Assembly: GCA_016710015.1 (NCBI GenBank)
Contig: JADJLR010000004.1
Location: 1 to 64,000, forward strand
Direction: 5' to 3'
Length of the DNA: 64,000 nucleotides
Source of the DNA: Flavobacteriales bacterium
Lineage (GTDB): Bacteria > Bacteroidota > Bacteroidia > Flavobacteriales_F > PHOS-HE28
Position 1 is the stretch's first letter. The number at the start of each line of letters is the position of its first letter. The notes beneath the pieces were generated by a model. That model made no database searches. It was not told where the DNA came from and was given only the letters and a program-made list of their open reading frames with translations. This document shows, one piece after another, positions 63,547 to 64,000 of the stretch. The position numbers and the translations under genes are program-made.

Positions 63547-64000
63547 ATGGCCCTAACAGATGAACAACTCGTTCTAGGTTGCGTCAAGGGTGATCCTGTG
63601 GCACAAAAGGCTCTATATCAAGAGTTTTCGCGCAAAATGATGAGCATTTGCATGCGTTACGCGCACAATCGGGACCAAGCACAGGACATCCTTCAAGATG
63701 GGTTCGTGAAGGTATTCCAGAAGATGGACCACTACCGCGGCGATGGACCGCTCGGTGGTTGGATCGCCCGAACGATGGTGAATACGGCTTTGGACCATAT
63801 CCGCAAGAACAAGCCCTATGACCAGAGCCTCGATCTGACAGAAGCGGAATACTTGCACAGTGAAGATGAGCACGTGCTTTCGGACATGAGCACCAGCGAG
63901 TTGATGGACCTGATCCAAGCCTTACCCACAGGCTACCGAACGGTCTTCAACCTCTTTGCCATCGAGGGGTATCCGCACAAGGACATCGCTGATATGTTAG
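63547..64000 (+). CDS. ECF RNA polymerase sigma factor, cut by the window end
   Basis: The frame opens at ATG 63547 and is still open at the end of the window (151 codons). Region 2 is VAQKALYQEFSRKMMSICMR and DQAQDILQDGFVKVFQKMD; the linker is RGDGPLGGWIARTMVNTALD; region 4 begins LPTGYRTVFNLFAIEGYPHK. A typical ECF sigma factor of Bacteroidota. GACCTTTGG lies about 70 bases upstream. Its anti-sigma partner would lie to the right, outside the window. Confidence 0.93.
   Translation, partial: MALTDEQLVLGCVKGDPVAQKALYQEFSRKMMSICMRYAHNRDQAQDILQDGFVKVFQKMDHYRGDGPLGGWIARTMVNTALDHIRKNKPYDQSLDLTEAEYLHSEDEHVLSDMSTSELMDLIQALPTGYRTVFNLFAIEGYPHKDIADML

Noticed and set aside
1..64000. CRISPR arrays, tRNA or rRNA genes, transposase genes, prophage
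   Set aside because: No regularly spaced direct repeats, tRNA-like cloverleaf with T-arm consensus, rRNA blocks, transposase motifs or phage genes were seen on reading.

Overview
The window reads as a piece of chromosome from a fairly GC-rich (roughly 55-60 % by eye) member of the Bacteroidota, probably an uncultured Flavobacteriales-like lineage. The reasons are: four secreted proteins with type IX secretion (T9SS) C-terminal sorting domains; promoters of the Bacteroidota form TAnnTTTG placed close to start codons; the large, insert-bearing form of IspG; the neighbouring DUF6427/DUF6341 membrane proteins; and PorT-like and TonB-C-like proteins. Most genes are core chromosome: no phage, plasmid, transposase, CRISPR array, tRNA or rRNA was recognised. 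Genus-level placement is inference.

Layout. 1-1250: a badly frameshifted two-TM sensor histidine kinase running in from the left. 1255-7137 (minus): two T9SS-exported proteins, one a DUF5060-type glycoside hydrolase, and a broken SprB-repeat surface protein. 7266-12949 (plus): repeat element A1, hemW, a cyclase-family hydrolase, an MmcQ/YjbR protein, a DUF502 membrane protein, a coiled-coil secreted protein, an EamA transporter, repeat element B1 and a DUF4230 protein. 13004-16763: ispG (with a palindromic insert), a CpcT/CpeT-like protein, a tiny membrane ORF, repeat element A2 and an NAD(P)-binding reductase. 16764-21998 (minus): M23 peptidase, DUF3108 protein, leuS. 22094-27801 (plus): ftsX, DUF3098, uppP, truB, queA, ispD, rlmN. 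27808-35237: outer-membrane barrel, polyprenyl synthase, MORN-like lipoprotein, dnaG, zinc-type CDF transporter, small conserved protein, CotH/lamin-tail protein. 35238-38751: purQ, repeat element C1, DUF6427, DUF6341, purD. 38972-46861: redoxin, NarL-type regulator with TPR histidine kinase, glycosyltransferase, acyl-CoA carboxylase beta, NIT-domain histidine kinase. 46875-51180: YebC, PorT-like barrel, TonB-C protein, ECF sigma with a putative anti-sigma factor. 51341-55106: repeat element B2 and a three-gene CHASE3-kinase/NtrC/receiver locus. 55395-61143: two very large T9SS cargo proteins. 61291-64000: lepA, repeat element C2, and an ECF sigma factor that runs off the right end.

The genes fit a heterotrophic, surface-active cell: isoprenoid and undecaprenyl supply (ispG, ispD, polyprenyl synthase, uppP), envelope work (FtsX, M23 peptidase, OM barrels), tRNA modification (truB, queA, rlmN), purine synthesis (purQ, purD) and a dense set of two-component systems and ECF sigma factors.

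Two cross-cutting features deserve attention. First, three different palindromic intergenic repeat families (A, B, C) are each present twice; their arms differ between copies but still pair within each copy, as expected for selected secondary structure or hairpin-forming mobile elements. Family A has the strongest case for an undescribed structured RNA or miniature element. Second, many genes carry one-base losses or gains in short G or C runs, including the essential dnaG and the widely conserved rlmN (where one pair of indels compensates). This points to assembly error rather than biology, so the broken genes here should not be read as true pseudogenes without the reads.
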